Assembly: GCA_934254585.1 (NCBI GenBank)
Contig: CAKQLF010000010.1
Coordinates: 1-52,877, forward strand
Direction of reading: 5' to 3'
Length of the DNA stretch: 52,877 nt
Origin: an uncultured Alphaproteobacteria bacterium
GTDB taxonomy: Bacteria; Pseudomonadota; Alphaproteobacteria; RF32; CAG-239
Below are positions 33,461 through 43,326 of this stretch, piece after piece. How positions within the stretch are numbered: position 1 is the stretch's first letter; each line of letters begins with the position of its first letter. The notes under the pieces were generated by a model. It did not search any database. It was not told where the DNA came from and was given only the letters and a program-made list of their open reading frames with translations. Both the position numbers and the translations under genes were made by a program.

Positions 33461-35746
33461 TTAATCACGAGCACGGTTTTTATTGAGAGTTTGCGCAATT
33501 GCATTGTTTGCTTGCAAAGTGGCTCTGTCCGTGTTTTTATCCGAAACACTCTCATTATTTTGTATGCTCTCTTGTTTGTTTTGAGGTGTCGGTGTTGACG
33601 GCGTGTTTGTCTGCTGAGGAGCTCTACGCTGAAATTCAGGATGCTCTTTATAGAAGTTATCATAGTGCAGACGTCCGAATGATTTTGGAAAACTGATTTC
33701 ATCAACACCCAAAGGCGTGAGCATTTCATTTACCTTTTCAAAACGATTGCGTGCGCCATCAAAAACTTCTTTGATAATTACGTTATCGGCACGTTTTGCA
33801 CCTTTTGAACCTTTGTTGTTAACATCACGAGCATCTAACAGAGCTTCGTCTACTTCTTTTTTAGCGTCGGCTTTGCTTTTTACTAACATAATTTCATAGA
33901 GCTTGCCCATTTGCTCGGTGTCAAATTCGCTAATCGGTCCGGTCAGACCGGCGGCTTTCAGCTGTTGTTTTTCTTCTGAACTAAGGTTCTCACTGTTAAA
34001 TACGTCGGCGAGGTCAACAGTTTCTCTATAGGCGTCAAACAAGCGGCGCATAGCCATATAAGCGGCGGCTTTTTCTATTGCGCCGTCATCGTGATTAACA
34101 TCGGCCTTATCCAAACGTTCTCGCAGCATTCCTTTAAGTTTGCCTTCATAACCATCTGTAAAAGCTAGATATTTTTGGCTGTTTTTTATACCGTCAATAA
34201 AATCTTGTTCCGACGGAGAAACAATTTTGCCTTTTTTGATGTTGTCTTTTTCCATTTGCACGGCAAGTTTATATCTAAATGAACGATAAGCTTCTGCCGA
34301 AAGTTTTTCTTTGGCTGCTTTGAGCATCCCTTCCGCTTTAGCTTTATCCAGTCCCATACCGACGGGAACAATGCCGTTTTCGGCCAACGCGATACGCCAC
34401 AATTTTTTCTCGGCGTCTTGCAAACCATCCGGAAAACGTATATGAGTAATTCCCAAGTCTTTGAATTGCCCCGCCATACCATTAACCACGGCATCATCAA
34501 TTTTTTTGTTGCCAGGGGTACGATAGGCAAAGCGGAATTTTCCCTTTTCTTTTTTAATGAACAATTTAAAGCTGTAAGTAAATTTTGCTTCGCCGTTTTT
34601 GTCTCTCTGACCATCTTTTTTACGGTTTTGCGTGTCGGATTTATCATAAACGATATATTCAGTCCAACCGGAACCAAACCAACCGGTGTGCTCTTTGAAA
34701 TAGTTAAAGCCTTTTTCTTTGCGTAGTCCGCCCTCTAAAAACTTTTCAAATCCGGCTTCGGCGTCGGCAAGTGTTTTTTCGGACTTTTTTTTAGCCGGAG
34801 CCGGCTTTTCGGCATTTATTAAGGGTTGCTCGTTTTGCGACGGTTGAACCGTTTCAATAATTTCATTTGGCATAGGACTGTCATTAGAAACAGTCATATC
34901 GTGCTCCGGAGTGTTTTTCGGAGCTGTTTGCTGTAATTCTCGTTTGCGTTTTATCTGGTTGAACGCTTCTTGATTCAGATTTTTTAGTTCATTTTGTTGG
35001 TTCTGTTCTTTAATTTGTTGTAATAAACTTTTGATTTTTGATTGTGCGTCTATATTGCCGTCAAAAGAATATGGAACATCCATCTGAAATGTTGACAAGC
35101 CGTGACTTTCGCAAAACTCCATAATATGAGCCAATTTTTGAGCATTTAAATCTTGCAATGCTTTGTCGTCAAAAGAAATTTGAGCCTTTACTTCCTTGGA
35201 ATCTGCCCCCGGTTTATCATAAGGAGGCATTGTTAAATCAAATGTCTCGCCGCTTGACAATTCCACTTCTAAAGCCAATTGTTTTATTTGGCCGTTGGGA
35301 TTAGCGTTAATTTCATAATATTGTTCCTGAGTTATGATTCCGGCCTGACTTTTTTGATCTATTTCTTTAAATGAAAGTTTGGTGTCTTCGGCAAACTTTT
35401 CGCTTTGTTCCTTTAGTTGATACAAAGTGGCAAAAGAGGATTCGTATCTGTTTAACAGTTCTAAATAACTATGATCGGTGGCCGCTTTTTCGATTATGTT
35501 ATGCTGATTGTTTTCAATTTGATTTTTTTGCGCCAACAAATCGGTTTCGTCATAATCAAACGGCGAATCTTTGTTAGTGCTGAAATCTTCAAAAGCTTCT
35601 TTCAAGCGACGTTTATCAGCCACATTTTCGTTGTAGTCATTTTTGAATGAATTTTGTTCCTGTTCAAACTTTTTGCGCAGTTCGGCAACGCTGTATTCAG
35701 GTTTTAATTCAAAAACATTTGTATTTTCTAACAAGATATCCGCCAT
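33461..35746 (-). CDS. large cytoplasmic protein of unknown function
   Basis: 761 residues, no signal peptide or membrane segment. Residues 20-120 and 230-265 are predicted coiled coil. 265-330 is a disordered linker. 335-470 is a compact domain (HTGWFGSGWTEYIVYDKSD ... GITHIRFPDGLQDAEKKLWRIAL). The last part resembles the pattern of large-polyvalent-protein LPD7-type domains found in mobile-element proteins, but only loosely. Residues 470-700 are helical. The C-terminal tail is Gln/Asn/Thr-rich. A good AAGAGG ribosome site supports the start. I cannot assign a function. Single gene with its own terminator. Confidence 0.7.
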   Translation of the reverse strand: MADILLENTNVFELKPEYSVAELRKKFEQEQNSFKNDYNENVADKRRLKEAFEDFSTNKDSPFDYDETDLLAQKNQIENNQHNIIEKAATDHSYLELLNRYESSFATLYQLKEQSEKFAEDTKLSFKEIDQKSQAGIITQEQYYEINANPNGQIKQLALEVELSSGETFDLTMPPYDKPGADSKEVKAQISFDDKALQDLNAQKLAHIMEFCESHGLSTFQMDVPYSFDGNIDAQSKIKSLLQQIKEQNQQNELKNLNQEAFNQIKRKRELQQTAPKNTPEHDMTVSNDSPMPNEIIETVQPSQNEQPLINAEKPAPAKKKSEKTLADAEAGFEKFLEGGLRKEKGFNYFKEHTGWFGSGWTEYIVYDKSDTQNRKKDGQRDKNGEAKFTYSFKLFIKKEKGKFRFAYRTPGNKKIDDAVVNGMAGQFKDLGITHIRFPDGLQDAEKKLWRIALAENGIVPVGMGLDKAKAEGMLKAAKEKLSAEAYRSFRYKLAVQMEKDNIKKGKIVSPSEQDFIDGIKNSQKYLAFTDGYEGKLKGMLRERLDKADVNHDDGAIEKAAAYMAMRRLFDAYRETVDLADVFNSENLSSEEKQQLKAAGLTGPISEFDTEQMGKLYEIMLVKSKADAKKEVDEALLDARDVNNKGSKGAKRADNVIIKEVFDGARNRFEKVNEMLTPLGVDEISFPKSFGRLHYDNFYKEHPEFQRRAPQQTNTPSTPTPQNKQESIQNNESVSDKNTDRATLQANNAIAQTLNKNRARD

Positions 35747-35833
35747 CAGAAACCTCTTTTCATTTATTAAATTTGTTTATAACTTAGCATATTTTTTTGC
35801 GTATGGCAATAAATTTTCGACAAAAAATAACAA

Positions 35834-36385
35834 TTATTTGCAGTTATTCGGGGCTAAAAAGATAATTTTGGCCAAACCATATACTCTTTCATCAACAAGT
35901 TGATATTCCGACGGAATATTTAACTGCTCGTCTTGTCTTATTTCTACAATGCATAAAAAATCTTCGCTAAGCCAGTTCTTTATAGACAGCTGTTTTAGCA
36001 CTTCTTCTGTCAAACCTTGAGCATAAGGTGCGTCCATATAGATAAGGTTGAATTTTGTACCGCTATGCGGCAATTTCAAGGCATCGGCTTTAATTATTTT
36101 GATTTTATCTTGTTCTTTGCTGAACATTTTAGCATTTTTCTGCGCCAATGAAACGTCTTTATCTACCAAGGTCACAAATTTGGCACCGCGCGAAATTGCT
36201 TCCAGTCCAAAAGCTCCGGTGCCGGTGAAAATGTCGGCTAAACAGATGGAAGTGTAATCGTTTCCCAGATGTGAATTTAAGATGTTGAATATGGCTTCAC
36301 GAGCGCGTTCCGAGGTTGGTCTGACATTTTTTCCCTCGGGTGTCCAAAGTTTTTTACCACGATATTGTCCGGCAACGATTCTCAT
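35834..36385 (-). CDS. rsmD: 16S rRNA (guanine966-N2)-methyltransferase
   Basis: 183 residues. MRIVAGQYRGKKL at the N-terminus, RPTSERAREAIFNIL near 22-36, the SAM motif DIFTGTGAFGLEAISRG near 51 and the catalytic motif DAPYA near 118 (usually DPPY) identify RsmD, which methylates G966 of 16S rRNA in the small subunit. It overlaps the pseudouridine synthase gene by 4 bp, a common bacterial pairing. Confidence 0.94.
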   Translation of the reverse strand: MRIVAGQYRGKKLWTPEGKNVRPTSERAREAIFNILNSHLGNDYTSICLADIFTGTGAFGLEAISRGAKFVTLVDKDVSLAQKNAKMFSKEQDKIKIIKADALKLPHSGTKFNLIYMDAPYAQGLTEEVLKQLSIKNWLSEDFLCIVEIRQDEQLNIPSEYQLVDERVYGLAKIIFLAPNNCK

Positions 36386-37104
36386 AGTTCTATTTTATTT
36401 CCCAGTTGTTCTTTTAATACTTTTTGCGGAATTTCACGCACTTCGCCTTTTTTTAGAGTGCCTAGTTGAAAAGGACCGTAAGAAAGGCGGATAAGGCGGG
36501 CAACTTCCAAACCGATGGATTTCATCAGTTTGCGGATTTCACGATTTTTGCCTTCATTTAGGGTGACCAACAGCCAACTGTTAGTGCCGTTTTGACTTTC
36601 TAATTCAACTTTAACCGGCCCATAACTAACGCCGTCAACAGTAACTCCTTTAGCTAAATCGCTTAGTTTATTTTTGTTTACAAAACCGTGTACCCGCACT
36701 TTGTAGCGGCGGCTCCACCCGTTTTCAGGCAATTCAAGCTTGCGAGAAAGTTCTCCGTTGTTGGTCAGTAGCAACAAACCCTCAGAATTTAGGTCAAGTC
36801 TTCCCACACTGATTACACGCGGCATACCGGCCGGAAGATGTTCAAAAACCGTGGCGCGGGCAGCTGTGTCTTTGTGGGTGGTCAGCAGACCGGCAGGTTT
36901 GTGATATAACCACAAGCGAGTTTGTTCAATTTCCGGTAATTTTTCCCCGTCAAGCAGAATTTTTTCTGTTCCCTCAACCTTAAAAGCCGGTGTGTCAACA
37001 ATTTCACCATTAATGGTTATACGTTTTTGTTTTATCAGCTCTTCCGCATCGCGTCGCGAGCATACACCGCTGCGAGCTATAAATTTTGCCAGTCTTTCTG
37101 CCAT
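36382..37104 (-). CDS. RsuA/RluB/RluE-family rRNA pseudouridine synthase
   Basis: 240 residues: an S4 RNA-binding domain (about 3-48, ERLAKFIARSGVCSRRDAEELI) and a catalytic domain with GRLDLNSEGLL at 101-111, Asp104 being the catalytic residue. Most like RluB, which modifies U2605 of 23S rRNA, though RsuA specificity cannot be excluded. Strong AAGGAAG ribosome site. Divergent from tadA with 64 bp between. Confidence 0.92.
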   Translation of the reverse strand: MAERLAKFIARSGVCSRRDAEELIKQKRITINGEIVDTPAFKVEGTEKILLDGEKLPEIEQTRLWLYHKPAGLLTTHKDTAARATVFEHLPAGMPRVISVGRLDLNSEGLLLLTNNGELSRKLELPENGWSRRYKVRVHGFVNKNKLSDLAKGVTVDGVSYGPVKVELESQNGTNSWLLVTLNEGKNREIRKLMKSIGLEVARLIRLSYGPFQLGTLKKGEVREIPQKVLKEQLGNKIEL

Positions 37105-37168
37105 TTTTTCTTCCTTTTTCCATATTTTAAGCTATACTAACAGGAAATTATGAAAAAAAGGTGAAATA

Positions 37169-37648
37169 ATGGAAAAAAACGATTATATGCGTTTGGCTCT
37201 TAATTTGGCGCGGGAAGCGGCAGAAAATGACGAAGTGCCGATTGGTGCCGTGGTGGTTAATCCGCAAAACGGCGAGGTTGTGTCCGCGGCGCGTAATGAA
37301 AGCGCGCACAGCGGTGATGCAACAGCGCACGCCGAAATTTTAGCCATACAGCGGGCTTGTCGTAAATTGGGACAAACTCGTTTGTGGAATTTGGATATGT
37401 ATGTGACGTTGGAGCCTTGCACAATGTGTGCCGCCGCCATTTCTTTTGTTCGAATAAGAAATCTTTATTTTGGGGCGGCAGATGCCAAAGGCGGGGCGGT
37501 GGTCAGCGGAGTAAAATTTTATGAGGCCGCAACTTGCCATCACAAACCTTTGGTCGAAGAGGGAATTTTAGCCGAAGAAAGCGCGGAGTTGTTGAAAAAC
37601 TTTTTTCAGAAAAAAAGAAAAAAAGTAATCAGCGTGGAACCGAACTGA
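37169..37648 (+). CDS. tadA: tRNA-specific adenosine deaminase
   Basis: 159 residues. Zinc deaminase motifs His54-Ala-Glu56 and Pro-Cys84-x2-Cys87 (PCTMC) are intact. TadA turns A34 of tRNA-Arg(ACG) into inosine, and is essential in most bacteria. The basic tail (KKRKKKVIS) fits tRNA binding. Its last 20 bp overlap the convergent DsbD-like gene, so no terminator fits between them. Confidence 0.95.
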   Translation: MEKNDYMRLALNLAREAAENDEVPIGAVVVNPQNGEVVSAARNESAHSGDATAHAEILAIQRACRKLGQTRLWNLDMYVTLEPCTMCAAAISFVRIRNLYFGAADAKGGAVVSGVKFYEAATCHHKPLVEEGILAEESAELLKNFFQKKRKKVISVEPN

Positions 37649-40322
37649 GTAATATTTTTTCAAAATCGGAACTACTGAAAATTTCAGGCAAAACCAAGCC
37701 GTCGCGCAAAATCGGAGTGTAAAGAATGTAGAATGGCAGACCTTTGCGTCCGTATTTGGCCATAAAATTCAAGGTTTGTTCATCATAGTTTGTCCAATCA
37801 ACCCGAATAAAATCAAGCCGATAGGATTTGTTCCATTCTTTCAAGTTTAGCGAATTTAGCGCGGTTAAGCTGTTGTAGCGGCAGGTTAAACACCAATCGG
37901 CTCCGATTTCAAGCAAGACAGAGTGTCCCTTATTTAACTTGTCGGCAATCAGTTGTTTATCAATAAAGGTTTGGCGATTTTCTTGATTTTGCCGTAAATT
38001 TTTGGTATAGCCTCTGTCGGCAGTATAAAAGGAAATTCCCACGCAGACAAACAAAATTGCCAATAACGTGTACAAGGAATATCTTCTCAGGCGTTTTTTT
38101 AGAGCATAATTCTGTTTCTCAATGCTTAAATATTCGTTGAATTTATTGTAAAAAACAAATGACAGAGCAAACACCAATATACATATCAGCAGCACAAAAA
38201 GGCTCAACAAGCCTGTTTGGCTGAATATCAAAGACATAAACCAAACAATTGTCAGATAGAGCATAATATTGGCAAAAGTTTGCAGATGTTTGGTCCAATT
38301 GCCCGCAGGAGGCAGCCAGAGTTGCGGGTTTTCAGGACACATAATCAATAAATAGGGCAAGGATAATCCGAGGGCTACGGCATAAAGAATTACGATTATG
38401 TCAATATATGTTCCGCAAAGCGCAAAACCTATGGCCGTGGCTAAATACGGGCCGGTGCAGGGGGTTGAAAGCAGGACAGTTAAGTTGCCAATTAAAAAGT
38501 TTATCTTTTTGCCGTATTTTTCGGAAGATATAAATTTTATGTTTTGTAATTGCGGTAAAATAACAATTATTCCGGTGACGGCAAAGCTCATAATAACTAA
38601 AAATTCAATATTTTGGTATTGCATACCCCAACCCAAAGAATAGCCCAGATATTTGCTGAAAAGCAGAAAAATAATTAATAGAGTAAAACCGCTGAAAATT
38701 CCTAATACGTTATAAAATAATGATTTTTTTAGTTTTTTCTTTTGGCTTTTTTGTGCGTGGCTCAAACTGATTGCTTTTAATGAAAGCACCGGAAAAACGC
38801 AAGGCATAAAGTTTAGAATAAACCCGCCTAAGATAGCCAAGAGTATAAAAGCAAAATTGAGGTTGGGGTTTTGAGTATCAAATAAAGATGCTTTTTCGGC
38901 TATTTTGGTAGTGCGATAGGCGTCAAAGGTGTTCAAAACAGCAGTAATGATAAACTCATTGTTGGTTAAATCCGCAGAAGGTGAAAGCGGATAAAAACGA
39001 ACATAAACCATATTGTCGTGAATGCTAATCAGCGGAGCGGAAAATAAAGTATAACCATCTTTTTCTTCTATAAAAACATTGAAAGTGCTGATTTGCTTGT
39101 CAACCTTAAATTCCAACCGTAACGATTGATTTTTCTCATCGGTGTCAATAACAAACTTTTTCAGTTCAAAATTCATCGGTGTTGCAGAGGGAAGCAAGGC
39201 AATATTTTTGTTAAAATAATTTTGATATCCGTTTTCAAAAATTTCTGTTCCGAAAGGAGAAAGATGCAGGTGCAGATTTAAATCTTCGGGCAAACATTCA
39301 AAAGAGCCGTTGCAAACATTCAATTTGGCTTTGAGATTCAGGTCAAGCGGTTTAGAGACGTCTTTAACTTTTATGGTTATGGGAATTAAAAAATCGCCAA
39401 AATATTTATGGGCAAAAGGCAGAGTACTGTTTTTTAGCGGAACAGGATAGTTTACCTCATAAGATTCTAAATTTTCCGAATCTTTAAATTTCAGAGATGG
39501 TTTTTGCAATGTCGGTGATATGTTGTTGGCCAGAATAAAATAGTTGTTCAGAGTCGTTAAATGCAAACCGATATTGATTTCTTTTTTGTTATTAATATGA
39601 GAAGTGTCAGACAACAGACGGGCTTTAAGAAAATCGGAATTATGATATTCTCCGATACCTTTGTCTGAAACAAAAGGCGGACGATATCCGATTTGAAATA
39701 TAAATTTTTTCCAGTCGGTATTTCTTACGGCATAATTGATTTTATCGAGAATCCCGAGTTCTCCGGATTGTATTTTTTTAAAATCTTCAATGGCTTGCCG
39801 TTCTTTGGGATTGTTGCTGTAAGTCAAAAATTTTTTAAAGTTATAAACTTTTATAAATTCTCCTTCAGGGGCTTCTTGATATTTGACTTCGTCCGGTTGG
39901 TCAAAGTCGGCAAATGAATGCACTTGTTTATAGCTATCAGGGGCTAATTTTTCGGAAATATATTTGTTATATACCGAACGAGCGGCTCGATATAAAGAAA
40001 CACTGGTTTGCAAAAAAGTTAAATGCCGATGCAACTCATATTCGTCATCGTTAGGAAAAAAAGGTTTTAGTTTTTCAGCCATATCATCGGAAAAAAGTTC
40101 ACTATCCGGATATTTTTGCTCAAAATAGCGGCCTATCTCAAACATAATCAGTCCGACTTCAACCGCAGAAGGCGCGGAGGCTTCATCGTCGGCAACGGCG
40201 GCCAGTCGCGCTCGAGTGTTGGCACCAACAAAATCGTCGGGCAGGCTGAGGGGCTGAGCCGAGCAAACAAGACTCTTGAAAAGAAAAAATAAAAAAACTA
40301 TATATCTTAATAAATTATTCAT
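37629..40322 (-). CDS. DsbD/ScsB-like thiol-disulfide interchange protein
   Basis: 897 residues, larger than E. coli DsbD. Signal peptide (YIVFLFFLFKSLVCSAQ), a long periplasmic region to about 480 with only partial likeness to DsbD-alpha, then an eight-helix membrane domain with the two redox cysteines in MPCVFP (near 505) and TPCTGPY (near 622), and a C-terminal thioredoxin domain with WCLTC near 810. The protein carries electrons from cytoplasmic thioredoxin across the inner membrane to periplasmic partners. The enlarged N-terminus may receive a different partner. No Shine-Dalgarno sequence is obvious at the start. Confidence 0.85.
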   Translation of the reverse strand: MNNLLRYIVFLFFLFKSLVCSAQPLSLPDDFVGANTRARLAAVADDEASAPSAVEVGLIMFEIGRYFEQKYPDSELFSDDMAEKLKPFFPNDDEYELHRHLTFLQTSVSLYRAARSVYNKYISEKLAPDSYKQVHSFADFDQPDEVKYQEAPEGEFIKVYNFKKFLTYSNNPKERQAIEDFKKIQSGELGILDKINYAVRNTDWKKFIFQIGYRPPFVSDKGIGEYHNSDFLKARLLSDTSHINNKKEINIGLHLTTLNNYFILANNISPTLQKPSLKFKDSENLESYEVNYPVPLKNSTLPFAHKYFGDFLIPITIKVKDVSKPLDLNLKAKLNVCNGSFECLPEDLNLHLHLSPFGTEIFENGYQNYFNKNIALLPSATPMNFELKKFVIDTDEKNQSLRLEFKVDKQISTFNVFIEEKDGYTLFSAPLISIHDNMVYVRFYPLSPSADLTNNEFIITAVLNTFDAYRTTKIAEKASLFDTQNPNLNFAFILLAILGGFILNFMPCVFPVLSLKAISLSHAQKSQKKKLKKSLFYNVLGIFSGFTLLIIFLLFSKYLGYSLGWGMQYQNIEFLVIMSFAVTGIIVILPQLQNIKFISSEKYGKKINFLIGNLTVLLSTPCTGPYLATAIGFALCGTYIDIIVILYAVALGLSLPYLLIMCPENPQLWLPPAGNWTKHLQTFANIMLYLTIVWFMSLIFSQTGLLSLFVLLICILVFALSFVFYNKFNEYLSIEKQNYALKKRLRRYSLYTLLAILFVCVGISFYTADRGYTKNLRQNQENRQTFIDKQLIADKLNKGHSVLLEIGADWCLTCRYNSLTALNSLNLKEWNKSYRLDFIRVDWTNYDEQTLNFMAKYGRKGLPFYILYTPILRDGLVLPEIFSSSDFEKILLSSVPR

Positions 40323-40411
40323 TGCGACAGGCTTATTTTGACTTCAATTAACATAAGTTTTATGATAGAGTAAAAAAATAAATAAACAATATATTTTTTT
40401 GGTTGAAAACA

Positions 40412-41002
40412 ATGCAGGGAAATGTGACTGGTAATTTTGACAATAGATATGCTTTGACCGGAAAGTTTTTGGTGGCTATGCCGACGCTTGATAATAGCGA
40501 TTGTTTTGCGCGTGCGGTGGTTTATATTTGTTCGCACAGCAATAATGGTGCTATGGGGCTTATTGTTAATAAACGTATGGATAAATTTACTTTTTCTGAT
40601 TTGACTTTTCAGCTGCCGGTTAAAAATTATGAAAAATTAAATGAGGTTAGTCTTTATACCGGAGGCCCGTTGGAGCAAGTTCGCGGTATGGTTTTGCATA
40701 CGGCTGATTATGTGCGTGACGGAACAATAATGGTGGCTGACGGTTTGGCTGTTTCTTCAACCTCTGAAATTATTTCGGATATTGCATTCGGGCAGGGGCC
40801 GAAAGACAAACTGGTGGCCTTGGGATATTCTTTTTGGCAGCCGCGTCAACTGGAGGCAGAAATATATGAAAATGACTGGTTGGTGGTTAATGCGGATAAA
40901 GATATTTTATTTCGCACCAAAGATGAAGAAAAATGGGCTCGCGCTTTGAGCGAAACCCATATTTCTCTGGACAGATTTGTAAATATGACCGGACACAGTT
41001 GA
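40412..41002 (+). CDS. YqgE/AlgH-family protein
   Basis: About 196 residues from the ATG at 40412; a TTG three codons upstream is in frame. LTGKFLVAMPTLDNSDCFARAVVYICSH, GAMGLIVNK and YTGGPLEQVRGMVLHT are the conserved YqgE blocks. The family is widespread in proteobacteria, soluble, of unclear biochemical role (named AlgH after an alginate phenotype). Divergent from the DsbD-like gene, convergent with the FtsK-like gene with 2 bp between stop codons. Confidence 0.9.
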   Translation: MQGNVTGNFDNRYALTGKFLVAMPTLDNSDCFARAVVYICSHSNNGAMGLIVNKRMDKFTFSDLTFQLPVKNYEKLNEVSLYTGGPLEQVRGMVLHTADYVRDGTIMVADGLAVSSTSEIISDIAFGQGPKDKLVALGYSFWQPRQLEAEIYENDWLVVNADKDILFRTKDEEKWARALSETHISLDRFVNMTGHS

Positions 41003-41004
41003 TT

Positions 41005-42294
41005 TTAGCGGCGTTTATTGGCTTGAACAGAGCGAGAAACCGAGCGTGAGCTGTTTTTCACTCCGATAATTCCGGTCAACAAAGAAAAAGCCGCTTTAAT
41101 GATTTTGCTTTGATTGCGACGGCCTAACCGATTCCATATATCGCAAATCCAAACAAAGAAACTACCTGATTTTTTCTGTTCGGCATTAAGTTTCCTTTGT
41201 TCGGCTAATTCGGCTTGTTCCAGCGCATAAGCGGTGGTTTTGGCTTGTTGGCGGACGCGATAAGGCTGTAAAGCGTTTTCAATATCCTCATTACGGACCA
41301 AAGCTCCCAAAATTCTGGTGAGAGTGCCGTTTTCTTCCAAAAACAGAGAATCACCTTTACCCAGTAAATTTTCGGCTCCGGAAGTGTTTAAAATAGTTTG
41401 CGAATCGGCCGGACTTGCCACCTTATAAGAAAGTCTTGTCGGCAAATTGGCTTTCAGACTGCCGGTGATAACGTCTACTGACGGCCGTTGAGTCGCTATA
41501 ATTAAATGTATTCCGGCTGCTCGCGATTTTTGTGCAAGTATCTGAACTTGTTGTTCTACACTTTTGTCATACATAACCAAATCGGCAAATTCATCAATAA
41601 CACAAACAATATAAGGTAGTTTTTGGGGCGCGGAAGCGTTGTATTCACTCAGATTTTTAGCATTTTTTTCTTCAAATTGAAGATAGCGGTTATTCATTTC
41701 CTCAACAAGTTGGTGTAGACAATTGCTGGCAATGTTCATATCTGTTATAACCGGACGCAACATATATTGTTGATTATTGTATATGTTAAATTCAATCCGT
41801 TTTGGGTCAACCAAAACAAACTTCAATTCTTGCGGTGACTTTTTGTGAATCAGTGAAAGTATAAAAGAATTTAATCCTACGGATTTTCCGGAACCGGTTG
41901 TTCCTGCCACCAAGAGATGAGGCATCTTCGATAAGTCTTTCATTATTGGCGTGCCGCGCATATCAACTCCAAGACAAATCGGTAAGGCGTATGAAGCTTT
42001 CAGAAATTCGGCTGAGTACAAAATCGGTGCAAACTCAACGGTTTGGGCGTTGTTGGAAGGAATTTCCAAGCAAATTGCGGTGGAATTAGGAACTTCTACA
42101 ATTCGTATACCGCTTATACCCAAACTGCGGCTGATGTCGCCCTCAACCCTTTTTATGCTGCTGAACAGAGTCCCCGGAGCCGGCACAAACTGAACCATAG
42201 TCAGCAGCGGTCCTTCGGTGATTTTTCCTAAAGTACCTTTAATTTCGTAAGAGAGCAGGGCATTGGCGACTTTTAACGGTAATCCCGGTATCAT
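41005..42294 (-). CDS. FtsK/SpoIIIE-type DNA translocase, motor only
   Basis: About 429 residues from the ATG at 42294, preferred for its AAGGAAC ribosome site. Walker A GTTGSGKS at 131-138, Walker B VIDEFADL at 232-239, and the FtsK hallmarks LVDPKRIEFNIY and SRAAGIHLIIATQRPSVDVITG. The alpha-beta motor that pumps double-stranded DNA is complete. Missing are the four-helix membrane anchor and the C-terminal gamma winged-helix domain that reads KOPS; instead there is a short basic helical tail. It begins 1 bp after the bamE stop codon. Could be a soluble paralog or the only FtsK of a reduced system. Confidence 0.87.
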   Translation of the reverse strand: MIPGLPLKVANALLSYEIKGTLGKITEGPLLTMVQFVPAPGTLFSSIKRVEGDISRSLGISGIRIVEVPNSTAICLEIPSNNAQTVEFAPILYSAEFLKASYALPICLGVDMRGTPIMKDLSKMPHLLVAGTTGSGKSVGLNSFILSLIHKKSPQELKFVLVDPKRIEFNIYNNQQYMLRPVITDMNIASNCLHQLVEEMNNRYLQFEEKNAKNLSEYNASAPQKLPYIVCVIDEFADLVMYDKSVEQQVQILAQKSRAAGIHLIIATQRPSVDVITGSLKANLPTRLSYKVASPADSQTILNTSGAENLLGKGDSLFLEENGTLTRILGALVRNEDIENALQPYRVRQQAKTTAYALEQAELAEQRKLNAEQKKSGSFFVWICDIWNRLGRRNQSKIIKAAFSLLTGIIGVKNSSRSVSRSVQANKRR

Positions 42295-42295
42295 T

Positions 42296-42751
42296 TTACA
42301 GTTCCTTTCCAGAATTTGTTCCGCCAAACGGCATATAGGAGCCTACGCCGCCAAAGTATTTGCGAAAGAAACCTTGTTCCTGTTCAACGCTTTGAGTGAT
42401 GTCGGTATCAACTTTAAGATTGTTGCCGTCAGCCAAGGTCAGTTGTTCTATTTTACTGATATTATTGTTGTCGAAGCTTATGGCCAAAACTTTTCTGTCA
42501 ATCTCCTCAGGGCGGAAAAAGGCTACTTTTTTGACCGTTGAAGCCATATATATCCAATGGTCATCACTCAGTCCGGTGGTTAGGCTCGGCGCGCCTAAAA
42601 TATTCATAACATCTTGTTTGCTTTGTCCTAAATGAATTTCGGCAATTTTTTCTTTGGCCGGAATGTTGCCGTTGTGCACCAAAAATAAATCATCGGCGCA
42701 CGCGGTTGTCAGTGAAATCATAAAAAGAAAAAATATTTTGCGTATTGACAT
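42296..42751 (-). CDS. bamE: outer-membrane assembly lipoprotein BamE (SmpA/OmlA)
   Basis: 151 residues. N-terminal lipoprotein signal ending LTTAC with Cys18 as lipidation site, then the BamE domain (IHLGQSKQDVMNILGAPSLTTGLSDDHWIYMAS) with the conserved GAPS and W-Y stretch. BamE is part of the BAM complex that folds outer-membrane proteins. The C-terminal tail is longer than in E. coli. Divergent from yceD with 56 bp between the starts, the classic alphaproteobacterial arrangement. Confidence 0.88.
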   Translation of the reverse strand: MSIRKIFFLFMISLTTACADDLFLVHNGNIPAKEKIAEIHLGQSKQDVMNILGAPSLTTGLSDDHWIYMASTVKKVAFFRPEEIDRKVLAISFDNNNISKIEQLTLADGNNLKVDTDITQSVEQEQGFFRKYFGGVGSYMPFGGTNSGKEL

Positions 42752-42807
42752 ATTTCCTAATCCCTATATTTTTTATTCTAACATATATATAGCACAAGGA
42801 TTTTATA

Positions 42808-43326
42808 ATGCAAAAAAATTTTTCATATCCCATAAAAATAGATGACTTAAAGCAATCTGACTATAAATACGAACTGAATGCAGACAAGGCGGAACTTGAA
42901 GATATTGCTCAAATTTTGCAAGTTGAGGCAGTTAATTCTTTTAGAGCGGATATATTCTTAAAGCTGAATAACCGCGCCCACAATCTAAAAGTTTGGGGAA
43001 TCGTGAAAACTCAGTTGGAATTGAAAAGCGTTATTACTTTAGAAAATTTTTGCAAAAGCTATGAAATTCCGTTTGAACTCAATTTTGACACTCGCGCAAC
43101 ATATAATGATATTAAAGAACTTGACTGCACAATTGAAGACGATGTGCCGGATATTATTGAAAATGGTTGCATTAATTTGGCAGATATAGCGATTGAGCAA
43201 GTGGCACTGAATTTGGACGACTATCCGCGGGCTGAAGGCGAAGTTTTTAATGACGAACTTTATTGCGAATTTAATAACGAAGAAAAAGAAAATCCGTTTG
43301 CCGTGCTGGCTAAACTTAAAAAATAA
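42808..43326 (+). CDS. yceD: YceD (DUF177) protein
   Basis: 172 residues. DUF177 proteins sit just upstream of rpmF in most bacteria and are linked to 23S rRNA synthesis or 50S assembly. The typical acidic centre and end (LADIAIEQVALNLDDYPRAE) is present. AAGGA ribosome site, and position before rpmF-plsX-fabH, make the call firm even though sequence similarity across the family is low. Confidence 0.88.
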   Translation: MQKNFSYPIKIDDLKQSDYKYELNADKAELEDIAQILQVEAVNSFRADIFLKLNNRAHNLKVWGIVKTQLELKSVITLENFCKSYEIPFELNFDTRATYNDIKELDCTIEDDVPDIIENGCINLADIAIEQVALNLDDYPRAEGEVFNDELYCEFNNEEKENPFAVLAKLKK

